Below are positions 1-8,414 of a stretch of DNA of 44,068 nt, piece after piece. The notes under the pieces were generated by a model. That model did no database searches and had not been told where the DNA came from. It saw nothing but the letters and a program-made list of their open reading frames with translations. Origin of the DNA: a virus. A program made the translations under genes and the position numbers. The stretch covers positions 1 to 44,068 of IMG/VR virus record IMGVR_UViG_3300048672_000354; one strand, written 5' to 3'. Every line of letters starts with the position of its first letter. The first letter of the stretch is position 1.

Positions 1-47
1 TCCCTATATTGCAATCACATATTTTAAGGAGTGACCCAATATAGGGA
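1..47. repeat. 10-bp inverted repeat (CCCTATATT motif), possible operator or stem
   Basis: TCCCTATATT (1-10) and AATATAGGGA (38-47) are perfect inverted copies separated by 27 nt. In the right-hand copy the arms extend to 11 bp (43873-43883 and 43911-43921). The element lies between the 55-aa junction gene and the 218-aa leftward gene, in the 5' leader of the latter. The same CCCTATATT nonamer recurs at 42924-42932 beyond that gene. A binding site for a phage regulator, or an RNA stem in the leader, are both possible. Confidence 0.5.
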
Positions 48-195
48 GAGAATCTAATATTCTCAATGCTTCGCGATAAGTTTTCCAGTTTTATCCCATG
101 CTCTAGCAGAATATCCGGAATTTTGCAGTGCTGATTTTAATTCGAGACTCACAATCTTTTGCGGGTGAGTCACTGTAACCAATTGGTTAGTATGC
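1..195. repeat. Left copy of 195-bp terminal duplication
   Basis: Bases 1-195 are repeated at 43874-44068 with one difference: position 68 is G and 43941 is A. The copy is collinear, so the window ends overlap as a circular or terminally redundant genome would. The copy holds the 3' part of a 55-codon leftward gene and an inverted repeat at 1-47. It could be a true direct terminal repeat, a circular assembly overlap carrying a population variant, or a sequencing error at one end. The sequence alone does not decide between these. Confidence 0.95.
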
Positions 196-230
196 ACAGT
201 GAGGGGAACAATGTAAGTAAGTTTGTACAT
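63..230 (-). CDS. Hypothetical 55-aa protein spanning the genome junction
   Basis: Unrecognised. The 55-codon frame starts at ATG 230-228, preceded by AGGA at 6 nt, the same kind of leader as other leftward genes, and stops at TGA 65-63. Because it runs into the terminal duplication, most of it is repeated at 43936-44068. The single mismatch between copies falls in its last codon (His55 here, Tyr in the other copy). The protein is basic and soluble with no clear motif. If the ends are joined it is the first gene of the leftward early operon. A short near-palindrome (GAGAAT and ATTCTC, 48-64) overlaps its stop. Confidence 0.55.
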   Translation of the reverse strand: MYKLTYIVPLTVHTNQLVTVTHPQKIVSLELKSALQNSGYSARAWDKTGKLIAKH

Positions 231-354
231 GATGAATCCTAACCTTTATCTATTTCCTAGAATCTCTAGGTTTTGGTGTTTGTGGACCTATATTATCTCC
301 CGTTTTCTCACAGGTAGCATCAGGGTAAACCCTAGGTTTTGTACTTTTCTACCC

Positions 355-385
355 TTGTCAACCTACTTTTACAGTCTGTTACAAT
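355..385 (+). promoter_or_regulatory. Candidate rightward promoter with extended -10
   Basis: TTGTCA (355-360) and TACAAT (380-385) are each one mismatch from sigma70 consensus, and the -10 has the extended TGn element (377-379). The 19-bp spacer is longer than ideal; an extended -10 can compensate. It would give a leader of about 330 nt before the first late gene. A perfect TTGACA also lies here on the minus strand (361-356) but without a good -10. Confidence 0.35.
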
Positions 386-458
386 ATACACAATTACTTA
401 CAATCTCCCAGGTTCACAGGTTCACAGGCTAGGATTACACTCCAGTTAATATTCTCCA

Positions 459-485
459 TTATACATCCCACCTTATACATCCCAC
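459..485. repeat. Tandem 13-bp direct repeat
   Basis: TTATACATCCCAC occurs at 459-471 and again at 473-485, a 14-bp period, about 235 bp upstream of the first late gene. The spacing is more than one helical turn. It could be a regulator site upstream of the late operon; no function is shown. Confidence 0.5.
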
Positions 486-719
486 ATCAATCATATCCCA
501 TCAAACATATAACATGGGTGGGGGTAGGGACCTTTTTAGGTTGTTGGGCTGCGTATATCCTAAAGAGCTCCTCATAATTTTCTAAAAAATTTTAAACTCA
601 TCTCCCTAAGAATCAATCTTCTCAATTCTTTCAATTCCTCTCAATCTTCCTGACCCCAATAAAATTATTCCATCTCACCAACTATACTCATACCAAGTAC
701 AGAATTCCTGGAGTTCACA

Positions 720-1304
720 ATGGCTTCACAATCTACAGATGAGCGGGCGCTCACACTTTTGGGACAGGGCATTGAACCATCCACAGTTGCCTCTGCAATA
801 GGGGTATCACCATCCTACATTTCACAACTTATGTCAAATAAGGAATTTGAGGCAAAAGTTGTAGAGTTGCGAGTTGAGAATCTTGTAAAGCATTCTGAAA
901 GAGACTCAGCATATGATCGCATAGAGGAGTCTTTGCAAGGGCGACTTGAAAAAATGATTCCCATGATGTTCAAACCCATGGAAGTTGTTAAAACTCTGCA
1001 AGTAATTAATGCGGCCAAAAGGAGAGGACCAGGCTCACCTGATTCCATCACACAGACTCAGGAAGTTATTTCTCTTACTCTCCCAACCACAATTATAAAT
1101 CAATATATGATTACTCCCAAGCTTGAAACTAACTCATTAAATCAAGTTATCAAAGTAGGCGAACAGGATATAATCACTGTGCAATCTAATCGCATGGAAG
1201 ATTTACTCTCAAATCAGAAATCTTCTCAACTTAAGGAACTTCCCTATGTGCTACCAGAATCCACTAATGCAAAAGAACTTGCAAATGACAGAAACTCAGG
1301 CTGA
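720..1304 (+). CDS. Small terminase-like protein with N-terminal helix-turn-helix
   Basis: 194 aa. GGAG six bases before the ATG fixes the start. Residues about 17-45 form a helix-turn-helix (PSTVASAIGVSPSYISQLM), followed by a charged helical segment (about 46-100) and a low-complexity C-terminus. First gene of the late operon, and separated from the large terminase only by a 40-codon gene, the usual place of the small terminase subunit, which recognises packaging sites and hands DNA to the motor. The assignment rests on position, size and the HTH; there is no family signature I can name. A DNA-binding regulator of late genes is the alternative. Confidence 0.65.
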   Translation: MASQSTDERALTLLGQGIEPSTVASAIGVSPSYISQLMSNKEFEAKVVELRVENLVKHSERDSAYDRIEESLQGRLEKMIPMMFKPMEVVKTLQVINAAKRRGPGSPDSITQTQEVISLTLPTTIINQYMITPKLETNSLNQVIKVGEQDIITVQSNRMEDLLSNQKSSQLKELPYVLPESTNAKELANDRNSG

Positions 1305-1407
1305 GAAACTTAAGCAACTTGAGGATAAGAATCGTGAGGCGGCACGGAAATTGCTTCTGCAAGTACAGTTGCAACTTTCTCGACAATCTATACAAAGGAA
1401 GCTCTGA
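1285..1407 (+). CDS. Small coiled-coil protein (40 aa) between terminase genes
   Basis: A 40-codon frame starting at ATG 1285, overlapping the previous gene by 20 nt and sharing the TGATG stop/start with the large terminase (stop 1405-1407, next ATG 1407-1409). The product is almost entirely charged helix with heptad-like Leu spacing, then a basic C-terminus. No strong SD precedes it, so translation probably depends on coupling with the upstream gene. It may be a third packaging component, or simply carry ribosomes to the terminase start. Real by architecture; function unknown. Confidence 0.55.
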   Translation: MTETQAEKLKQLEDKNREAARKLLLQVQLQLSRQSIQRKL

Positions 1408-2954
1408 TGACTTGGAGAGATAAGTTAGGTATTGGATATCCAGACCGCGGCGAAATTCCTGAAACTCCCGTAGAGCCAGAATTCAAAGAAGCTGGATTCA
1501 GAGCACATGAAGTTGAAAAGCTCGCCAAGAATGATGCCAACTTCTTGGCAGCTTTATTCATGCCTGCAGTTTTTAAATACCTCTTCCCAGCAATATTTAT
1601 TCAGATCTGGAACTGGCTTGTACATCATGCCCACAAAGTTAGAGATTTCTCACAACTTGCAATAGGCTTGCCGCGCGGATTTGGTAAGACAATGCTTATC
1701 AAAGTGTTTGTGGGATACTGCATACTCTTTACAAACAAAAAATTTATCCTCATCATTTGTGGTACCCAAACTAAAGCCAATAATATTCTCACCGATATAT
1801 TTTCCATGCTCTCAGAAAGTAATGTGTTGAGAGTGTTTGGTAACTGGAAGATTGGCGTAGAAACCGACAGACAAGATCTTAAGCGATTTGGATTCAGAGG
1901 TCGCACAATTATTGTGATGGGCGCCGGCGCTCAATCTGACATTCGAGGAATCACACTTGAAAATGAGCGGCCAGATGTTATAATCTTTGATGACATACAA
2001 ACTCGCGAAGAGGCAGATTCTGAACAGGTATCTTCCAATCTGGAAACTTGGATGTATGGTACAGCAATGAAAGCAAAGTCCCCTCATGGATGTTTGTTCA
2101 TTTTCATTGCCAACATGTACCCAACTAAGAACTCACTTCTTAGGAAAATCAAATCTAATCCTGCTTGGACCAAAGTTATTGTAGGTGGGATACTTTCCGA
2201 TGGTACATCACTTTGGGAAGATCTCCAACCGATCAACCAGCTACTTAAAGAATTTGAGAATGACCTACATGCAGGTAAACCTGAAATCTTTTTCTCAGAA
2301 GTTCTGAATGATGAGAATGCATCTGTAAACAACCTGGTAGATCTATCCAAGCTTCCAAAACTAGCTTTCGCGCCCGGCGACATTCACCAAGGTAATTTTA
2401 TAGTTATTGACCCCTCAGGTAACAAATCCACTTCTGATGCAGTCTCAGTGATGTATTTTGAAATCTACGACTCAGTTCCAATATGTAGGAAACTTAAAGA
2501 AGGTAGGATGTCCCCAGGTGATACAATTCGCACAGCACTTATAATGGCACTCGAACATAATTGTTGTGTGATTGCGATTGAATCAAATGCCTATCAAGCA
2601 TCTCTATGTTACTGGTTCAATTTCATAACAACACAGCAAGGCATCCAAGGGATTCATCCAGTAGAAATTTACTCAGGAGCCAATTCTAAGAATTCTCGCA
2701 TCCTTACAATGTTTAAACAACTTAAGGCGGGCGAAATCGGGATAGATTCCGAGTGTCTTGCGGCGGTCTCACTGCAAGTTGTATCTTTCAATCCACTTAA
2801 AACCAATAACACAGATGGATTGCTGGACTGTCTTGCATATGCGCCGAAAGTTATGGAACTGTATATGGATCTAATAATTTCTTCTCTTACAATTGAGAAT
2901 CAGGAGTTTTCTAAGATTAGGATTCCTGAGGCAATTGAGAATTCACCATTCTAA
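1407..2954 (+). CDS. terL: Terminase large subunit (packaging ATPase-nuclease)
   Basis: 515 aa, usual size for the family. It drives ATP-dependent DNA packaging into the prohead and cuts the concatemer. Residues 87-95 (GLPRGFGKT) form a variant Walker A, 190-196 (DVIIFDD) the Walker B with a trailing acidic residue, and 173-181 (AGAQSDIRG) the coupling-type motif seen in this family. The C-terminal RNase H-like nuclease begins near Asp335 (FIVIDPSG), with a further acidic cluster near the CVIAIES segment. AGGAAG lies within the upstream 40-codon gene just before the ATG. The packaging strategy (cos, headful or terminal repeat) cannot be read from the protein alone. Confidence 0.95.
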   Translation: MTWRDKLGIGYPDRGEIPETPVEPEFKEAGFRAHEVEKLAKNDANFLAALFMPAVFKYLFPAIFIQIWNWLVHHAHKVRDFSQLAIGLPRGFGKTMLIKVFVGYCILFTNKKFILIICGTQTKANNILTDIFSMLSESNVLRVFGNWKIGVETDRQDLKRFGFRGRTIIVMGAGAQSDIRGITLENERPDVIIFDDIQTREEADSEQVSSNLETWMYGTAMKAKSPHGCLFIFIANMYPTKNSLLRKIKSNPAWTKVIVGGILSDGTSLWEDLQPINQLLKEFENDLHAGKPEIFFSEVLNDENASVNNLVDLSKLPKLAFAPGDIHQGNFIVIDPSGNKSTSDAVSVMYFEIYDSVPICRKLKEGRMSPGDTIRTALIMALEHNCCVIAIESNAYQASLCYWFNFITTQQGIQGIHPVEIYSGANSKNSRILTMFKQLKAGEIGIDSECLAAVSLQVVSFNPLKTNNTDGLLDCLAYAPKVMELYMDLIISSLTIENQEFSKIRIPEAIENSPF

Positions 2955-2963
2955 GGAGTTACC

Positions 2964-3206
2964 ATGTATTATTTAATTCATTCTCAAGAAGTACTTGAAG
3001 GATATTTACAGGTAGATCTATTTAAAAACTTGACCTGTAAAATTGGTGATGAGCTAGAGATTGCTAATTGCAAGTCCACTGTTATTCACATTGATCAATT
3101 TGAGTTTCACAGAGAAGCTATAAGTAAGCTGTTAAAGTATAGGACAGACTACTGTAAACTAAATTGTGATGTAGGTAATTACATTCCAAGATCAGAGCGC
3201 AACTGA
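2964..3206 (+). CDS. Hypothetical 80-aa protein between terminase and portal
   Basis: Strong SD (AAGGAG, 6 nt before ATG) and tight 9-nt spacing after the large terminase support a real gene. No recognisable domain. The product is mixed alpha/beta in character with four Cys and no signal peptide or membrane segment. Its position suggests a head or packaging role, but nothing in the sequence shows one. Confidence 0.75.
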   Translation: MYYLIHSQEVLEGYLQVDLFKNLTCKIGDELEIANCKSTVIHIDQFEFHREAISKLLKYRTDYCKLNCDVGNYIPRSERN

Positions 3207-3263
3207 GGGAATGTCACCATAGCGACGGAATACTTTAGTAGTTAATTTTAACCAAGGATTTAT

Positions 3264-5276
3264 ATGGCAGGCGCAACACCTCTTAAGATTAAAGATGATT
3301 CTCAGGAAGCTCTAATACAGTTCCATAAACAGTGCTATTCAATGCTGAATCAGCAGTGGAATGTTCGTGAGCAGATGAGACAAATTGATCTTGCCTATAT
3401 TAGAGAAACTGACTGGACTGTAGAACATCAGCGAGCTAAACTTGCTAACCGCTATGGCGATTCTACTAAATTTCAGAATGTAACTGTACCAATTGTGATG
3501 CCTCAAGTTGAGGCTGCAGTTACATATCAATCTTCAGTATTTCTTACAGGTAACCCACTTTTTGGTTGGGTAGCTCCACCTGATCAACAAGATTCTGCTT
3601 TGCAATACCAAGCAATTGTAGAAGAGAACTCTATTCGCGGTGGCTGGATTCGCCAGTTTATGATGTTTTTCCGTGATTGTTTTAAGTACAATCTTGGACT
3701 TGTAGAGGTATGTTGGGACCGTCAAATTACTCCTGCCATTGAGACTGATATTGGATTTTCAATGTCTCAAGGTAAGCCTAAAGAAGTTGTTTGGGAAGGC
3801 AATAAAGTAAAGCGACTTGATCCTTACAACTCATTCTGGGATTCTAGATATCCTCCAACTGAGCTGTATAAAAATGGAGAATTTGTAGGTTCCACAGAAC
3901 TTATGTCGAGAGTTCACCTGAAGAAGTTCATTGCAGAACTTCCAGATAAGATGGTTTCAAATATCAGAGCTGCATTTGAGTCTGGTATGGGATCTGCATC
4001 TATGGGAGCTGGAGGTATAGAATCTTATTACCTCCCAATGATCAATCCAGATGCATTGATTACTAAAGATCCTAAGAGATCTACAGATTGGATGTCTTGG
4101 GCAGGGATTCTAGATAGGCCGGCAAATGAGATTATTTATAAAAATCTGTATGAAGTAACAACTCTCTATGCTCGCATAATTCCGCAAGATTTTCGTCTCA
4201 ATGTTCCATCTGCAAATACTCCACAGGTGTGGAAGTTTATCATTGTAAACCATCAAATTCTTATTTACGCAGAGCGTCAGACTAATGCCCACAATTTCCT
4301 ACCTGTTCTTTTTGGTCAGCCAAATGAAGATGGTTTGGCCTATCAAACTAAGGGGCTTGCCCAGAATGCTAAAGTGTTCCAAGATATTGGGTCAGCTTTG
4401 GTAAATTCTGCAATGGCTGCAAGACGTAGAGCTATCTCAGACCGAGGTATCTACAATCCTCTACTTATTTCTGCTGAGCACATAAATAATGATTCTCCAA
4501 CCGCTAAGATTCCAATGCGACCGGCAGGATATAATAAGGCTCCATCTGAAGCTTACTTCCCAATTCCTTACAGAGATGATCAGTCTCAGGTAGCTTTCCA
4601 GGAACTTGGAGTTATTCAACAATTTGCCAATGACGCAAACGGCCAGAATAAAGCCAAGCAAGGTCAGTTTGTAAAGGGTAATAAAACTTTGCATGAATTT
4701 GATACTGTCATGGCAAATGCTAATGGTAGAGATCAAATAACTGCTATGATGTTTGAATCTCAAGTATTTACACCTCTAAAAGAGATTCTTAAAATCAACA
4801 CAATGCAGTATCAAGCTGGAGTTTCTATCTATTCTCCATCTCAGAATCAAGTTATCAAAGTTGATCCAGTTGCTTTGCGTAAGTCTTTTGCAACATACAA
4901 AATTTCTGATGGCCTCACTCCAACAGATAAGGTAATTTCAGGAGATGAGTTTGCTGTGGCTATCCAAACTATTGCATCCTCTCCACAGATTGGACAAGGT
5001 TACAATCTGGCTCCCATGTTCTCTTATCTTATGAAAACTAGAAATGTGGAGCTTAAAGCTTTTGAGAAATCTCCTCAGCAACTAGCTTATGAGCAAGCAG
5101 TTGGAGCTTGGCAACAGACTGTTATGGAAATGTCTAAGAGCTCTGAAATTACTCCAGATAAATATCCCCCACAACCTAAGCCTGCTGACTATGGATATAA
5201 TCCTGGAGCTCCAGCAACTCAGCAAGGTCAAGGACAGTCCGCAACTAATCTTACTGAAGCTTCTCAAGGGAGATAA
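3264..5276 (+). CDS. Portal (head-tail connector) protein
   Basis: 670 aa, typical of podovirus portals. It would form the dodecameric ring through which DNA is packaged and ejected. Evidence is its place directly after the terminase genes and before scaffold and capsid genes, its size, its N-terminal charged helical region, a central domain with DPYNSFWDSRYPP (about 186-198), and a Gln/Pro-rich C-terminal tail. GGA precedes the ATG by a short AT spacer. The next gene starts 2 nt after its stop. Confidence 0.88.
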   Translation: MAGATPLKIKDDSQEALIQFHKQCYSMLNQQWNVREQMRQIDLAYIRETDWTVEHQRAKLANRYGDSTKFQNVTVPIVMPQVEAAVTYQSSVFLTGNPLFGWVAPPDQQDSALQYQAIVEENSIRGGWIRQFMMFFRDCFKYNLGLVEVCWDRQITPAIETDIGFSMSQGKPKEVVWEGNKVKRLDPYNSFWDSRYPPTELYKNGEFVGSTELMSRVHLKKFIAELPDKMVSNIRAAFESGMGSASMGAGGIESYYLPMINPDALITKDPKRSTDWMSWAGILDRPANEIIYKNLYEVTTLYARIIPQDFRLNVPSANTPQVWKFIIVNHQILIYAERQTNAHNFLPVLFGQPNEDGLAYQTKGLAQNAKVFQDIGSALVNSAMAARRRAISDRGIYNPLLISAEHINNDSPTAKIPMRPAGYNKAPSEAYFPIPYRDDQSQVAFQELGVIQQFANDANGQNKAKQGQFVKGNKTLHEFDTVMANANGRDQITAMMFESQVFTPLKEILKINTMQYQAGVSIYSPSQNQVIKVDPVALRKSFATYKISDGLTPTDKVISGDEFAVAIQTIASSPQIGQGYNLAPMFSYLMKTRNVELKAFEKSPQQLAYEQAVGAWQQTVMEMSKSSEITPDKYPPQPKPADYGYNPGAPATQQGQGQSATNLTEASQGR

Positions 5277-5278
5277 TT

Positions 5279-5560
5279 ATGCCTCAACCAAAAGCATCTC
5301 AATTCTCAGCTTACGCATTTACGGAGGAAGAACTACTTCAAGCATCAATACTTTCACCAACTCAAATCCAACTTATCCAAACCGATATGGCTCAGATTGC
5401 AGAGAACATTCTAGCTCTGGAATTTGATCCAACCCACCCTCAAAAGTTTGTGCAGAATGATGCTCACCTAAAAGGGCAACTTGCTGCATACAGATATCTT
5501 CTATTGCGCTCAGAAGAATCTGTAATTCAACTTAAAATGCGCAATTCCCAACCCAACTGA
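5279..5560 (+). CDS. Hypothetical 93-aa head-region protein
   Basis: Unrecognised. It begins 2 nt after the portal stop, with AAGGGAG inside the portal end as SD, and ends just before the scaffold-like gene. Mostly helical, acidic in the middle, with no membrane segment. The portal-scaffold position suggests an assembly factor or a minor head component. Confidence 0.75.
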   Translation: MPQPKASQFSAYAFTEEELLQASILSPTQIQLIQTDMAQIAENILALEFDPTHPQKFVQNDAHLKGQLAAYRYLLLRSEESVIQLKMRNSQPN

Positions 5561-5572
5561 TAGGATTCCATC

Positions 5573-6361
5573 ATGTCTATTTTTGATATCTTCAAGTCTT
5601 CGCAACCTCAACCTGCTCCTTCCACACCTCCAGTTACTCCTCAACCTGGAGTTCAAAATCCTGGACAACCTTTGCCAGGTACCCATTCTTCTGCATTTAC
5701 AGCTCCTAATGGTGTGGTTCCTACTCAGACATCTCAGAATCCTGCAACTCCGCCAACTCCACAAACTCAACTGGATCCTAATGCGTCCCCAATGGATGCC
5801 TTTAAGGATATTTGGCAAACTCCTACCACTACAGATCCAAACCAGAACGCTCCAATGTTCGCAAATTTGGATCCTAAGAAATTGATGGAATCTGCTAAAA
5901 CTGTAGATTTCTCAAAATCTCTCAATGCAGAAACCCTGCAAAAGATTCAGGCTGGTGGAGCAGATGCAGTTGCTGCTTTGACTGAATCTCTCAATACTGT
6001 TGCACAAACTGTGTATGCTCAAAGTGCTTTTGCTACAACTAAAATTGTTGAGCAAGCTCTTGAAAGACAGCAAACTCAGTTGGCTGCACAACTCCCCACC
6101 ATGGTCAAATCTCAGCAAGCTTCTGAGAATCTGATGGCCAACAATCCAGTTTTTAACAATCCTGCAGTTCAGCCTCTTGTGCAAGCTGCCAGAGAGATGA
6201 TGATTAGAAAGTTTCCCCAAGCTACATCTGCGGAAATTTCTAACCAAGTTGAGGGATACTTTAAAGCCCTTGGCTCATCTTTGGCTCCAGCTCCTACTCA
6301 AGCTTCTACAGCTAAGAGTTCTCAAGATATGGATTGGGATAAGTTTTTGGCTGGGAATTGA
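5573..6361 (+). CDS. Probable capsid scaffolding protein
   Basis: 262 aa. Residues about 9-75 are rich in Pro, Gln and Thr (likely disordered), followed by Ala/Gln/Leu-rich helices (about 105-225) and a short charged C-terminal helix after another flexible Ala/Pro linker. This composition, the lack of Cys, and the place between portal and major capsid genes fit a scaffolding protein that directs prohead assembly and is then lost. No scaffold family signature is named, so the call is by context and composition. Confidence 0.7.
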   Translation: MSIFDIFKSSQPQPAPSTPPVTPQPGVQNPGQPLPGTHSSAFTAPNGVVPTQTSQNPATPPTPQTQLDPNASPMDAFKDIWQTPTTTDPNQNAPMFANLDPKKLMESAKTVDFSKSLNAETLQKIQAGGADAVAALTESLNTVAQTVYAQSAFATTKIVEQALERQQTQLAAQLPTMVKSQQASENLMANNPVFNNPAVQPLVQAAREMMIRKFPQATSAEISNQVEGYFKALGSSLAPAPTQASTAKSSQDMDWDKFLAGN

Positions 6362-6395
6362 ATCCTTTAATTATCTAACCTCTTAGGAGATTACT

Positions 6396-7076
6396 ATGTC
6401 TTTGGTTAAAAATCTTATTCAAGATCCTACAGGTCCTAGCAGAATTGCAGTTGCTGGAGATATTATTTGCACTAATGAAGTTGTACCTGCTGCAAATACA
6501 TCCACTGCGCTGACATTCACAGGTGCAATGCTTAGCTCACCTATCTTTCTTTCCAATCCTGGCGGCGCAGCTACTTACACTTTGGATACTGCTGCAAACA
6601 TTCTGGCAGCTTTGGCTCCCCAATTTATTTATAATGCCAATGCAAGCAACACTGCTGGTACGGCAGTTTTCCAAGGTATTGAACCTGGCACAGCTTGGAG
6701 AATTAAGATTGTGAATGCTTCGGCAAACGCAATCACTGTTGCTGCAACTGCAAACACTGGTATCGTTGTTAACCGCGGCTCTGTTGCAGCTTCAGTTTCC
6801 AGAGATTTCTTGGTGACTGTTAAAGCTGGAGCTCAGGCACAAAGTTATGCTCCAACAAGTACTAGTGGTTCTGCAGTCTTGTATGTAACTCCAGCTCAAG
6901 CTGCAACTTTGGTTCCAGGTATGATTGTTACTAATGCAGTTCTTAACTTGCAAGGTCAGACAATCATCTCTGTGAACACAACTTCTGGCGCAGTTACTAT
7001 GTCTGGCAATGCTAATGCAACTGGCAGCTCAGTTTTTGTGAACTTCTCTCCAGTTGTTCAGATTGACGGTCTGTAA
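6396..7076 (+). CDS. Probable capsid decoration or stabilisation protein
   Basis: 226 aa, rich in Ala, Thr, Val and Asn with alternating hydrophobic residues, so beta-structured. It has TTAGGAG as SD and sits between scaffold-like and major capsid genes, where head decoration proteins usually lie. Residues about 165-220 (TLVPGMIVTN..., then a second strand pair) resemble the ILPGMILQV segment inside the neighbouring major capsid protein, so the two may share a small beta domain. Abundant in predicted strands and free of Cys, as expected for an exposed capsid protein. A minor structural protein is the alternative. Confidence 0.6.
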   Translation: MSLVKNLIQDPTGPSRIAVAGDIICTNEVVPAANTSTALTFTGAMLSSPIFLSNPGGAATYTLDTAANILAALAPQFIYNANASNTAGTAVFQGIEPGTAWRIKIVNASANAITVAATANTGIVVNRGSVAASVSRDFLVTVKAGAQAQSYAPTSTSGSAVLYVTPAQAATLVPGMIVTNAVLNLQGQTIISVNTTSGAVTMSGNANATGSSVFVNFSPVVQIDGL

Positions 7077-7119
7077 GTCACTCACATAATCTTTAAGTTT
7101 TCAATTTTAGGAGAATATT

Positions 7120-8343
7120 ATGTCCGCAGGTATCTTTACCACTGGCCAACTTACTCAAGATCTGGCTAAGAAATCGTTTGCTTCCATGATTACCAGACTG
7201 ATGCCGAATGGTACGGCACCACTGTTTGGGTTGACTTCCATGCTGTCTTCGGATACTGCAGTGCAAACTGAGCACGGCTTCTTTACCAAAACAATGTTGT
7301 TTCCAGAAGTCACAATTGGCGCAGGCGGCCAAACTTCCGGTGATACAACTTTTACTGTTGCATCTACCAACAACATTCTGCCTGGCATGATTCTGCAGGT
7401 TTCCAGCACTCTGGAGAATGTGATTGTTAATGCAGTTGTTTCCTCTACTCAACTCACAGTTACTCGTGGCTTGGGTTCAACTGCTGCAGCTGCAATTTCT
7501 GCTGCTGTTAAGCTTTACCAAGTTGGTAATGCTTACGAAGAAGGTTCGCTGCGTCCGCAATCTTTGATCATCAACCCAGTTCGTATTACTAATCTGACTC
7601 AGATTTTCCGTAATACCTGGGCAATCACTGATACTGTTCGCGCAACTATGATGATTGCAGGCGATACAAACGTTGCCGAATCTCGTCAAGATTGTGCAGC
7701 CTTCCACGCAGCTGATATTGAGAAAGGTTTGATCTTCGGCCAGAAATCTCAAGGTACTCGTAATGGCCAACCTTTCCGTACAATGGATGGTTTGATTTCC
7801 ATTACTTCCAATCTGTCTTACTATCCTTCGTATTACGCTGCAGCTAACGTGAACACTGCAGGTTCTACTACCAATTATACCCAACTGGAAACCTATCTGG
7901 ATCCGATGTTTAACCAAACAACTGATCCCAAGGTTGCTAATGAGCGTGTTTTGTTTGTTGGCGGTACTGCTCGTAAGGTGATCAATAACATTGGCCGCCT
8001 GAATGGTACTTACTACATTGTGGATGGTCAGACTTCTTATGGTCTGCAATTCTCCACATTTAAAACTTCTCGCGGCACTTTCCGTATGATTGAGCATCCT
8101 CTGCTTAATTCCAATGTTACTTGGTCTAAGATGGCAGTTGGTGTTGATCTGTCTTCTTTCCGTCTTGCTTATCTTGGTGATCGTAAGACCCAGAATAAGG
8201 AATTCAACCAAGATGGTACGGAAGCTAATGACAATGGTATTGACGCAGTTGGGGGTACTTTGACAACTGAACTTACCACTGTTGTTAAGAATCCTCCTGC
8301 AAACTCAGTTATCTATAATCTGACTGCTGGCGCTAACGGTTAA
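7120..8343 (+). CDS. Major capsid protein, SU10/DUF5309 type
   Basis: 407 aa. The N-terminal FTTGQLTQDLAKKSFASMI helix, the central strand-helix region with SLIINPVRITNLTQIFRN, and the C-terminal MIEHPLL...DLSSFRLAYLGDRKT segment match what I know of the SU10 major capsid family (DUF5309, HK97 fold). An inserted beta domain lies at about 65-125, including the LPGM motif. Codon use is shifted to CTG, CGT and GGC compared with its AT-rich neighbours, consistent with very high expression. Strong SD (TTTAGGAG). A stem-loop follows the stop at 8362-8399. Confidence 0.93.
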   Translation: MSAGIFTTGQLTQDLAKKSFASMITRLMPNGTAPLFGLTSMLSSDTAVQTEHGFFTKTMLFPEVTIGAGGQTSGDTTFTVASTNNILPGMILQVSSTLENVIVNAVVSSTQLTVTRGLGSTAAAAISAAVKLYQVGNAYEEGSLRPQSLIINPVRITNLTQIFRNTWAITDTVRATMMIAGDTNVAESRQDCAAFHAADIEKGLIFGQKSQGTRNGQPFRTMDGLISITSNLSYYPSYYAAANVNTAGSTTNYTQLETYLDPMFNQTTDPKVANERVLFVGGTARKVINNIGRLNGTYYIVDGQTSYGLQFSTFKTSRGTFRMIEHPLLNSNVTWSKMAVGVDLSSFRLAYLGDRKTQNKEFNQDGTEANDNGIDAVGGTLTTELTTVVKNPPANSVIYNLTAGANG

Positions 8344-8361
8344 GCTCCTGTGGTGGGAAGA

Positions 8362-8399
8362 GTTAGGGGGATCTCTTTAAAATCCCTCACCCACCTAAC
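8362..8399 (+). terminator. Stem-loop after the major capsid gene
   Basis: GTTAGG (8362-8367) pairs with CCTAAC (8394-8399), and GGGAT (8368-8372) with ATCCC (8382-8386), leaving a 9-nt loop and a 7-nt bulge. No U-tract follows, so it is more likely an mRNA-stabilising or partially terminating structure that sets capsid mRNA level above that of downstream genes. Confidence 0.4.
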
Positions 8400-8414
8400 C
8401 AATTGGATTTTATC

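Larger units (their letters stand above)
231..719. other. Intergenic control region between divergent arms
   Basis: These 489 bases hold no convincing gene and separate the leftward early arm from the rightward late arm, so promoters for both are expected here. Visible structure: CCTAGA/TCTAGG palindrome around 256-270; AGGGT-AA-ACCCT around 321-332; a tandem pair of the octamer TTCACAGG around 412-428; direct 13-mers at 459-471 and 473-485; AGGATTACAC at 431-440, shared with the 36328-36434 element. A rightward 69-codon frame at 223-432 lacks an SD and codon character and is not called as a gene. Confidence 0.6.

Noticed and set aside
223-432. 69-codon rightward frame in the control region
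   Set aside because: No SD, low-complexity composition, overlaps promoter-like and repeat elements and the divergent junction gene.
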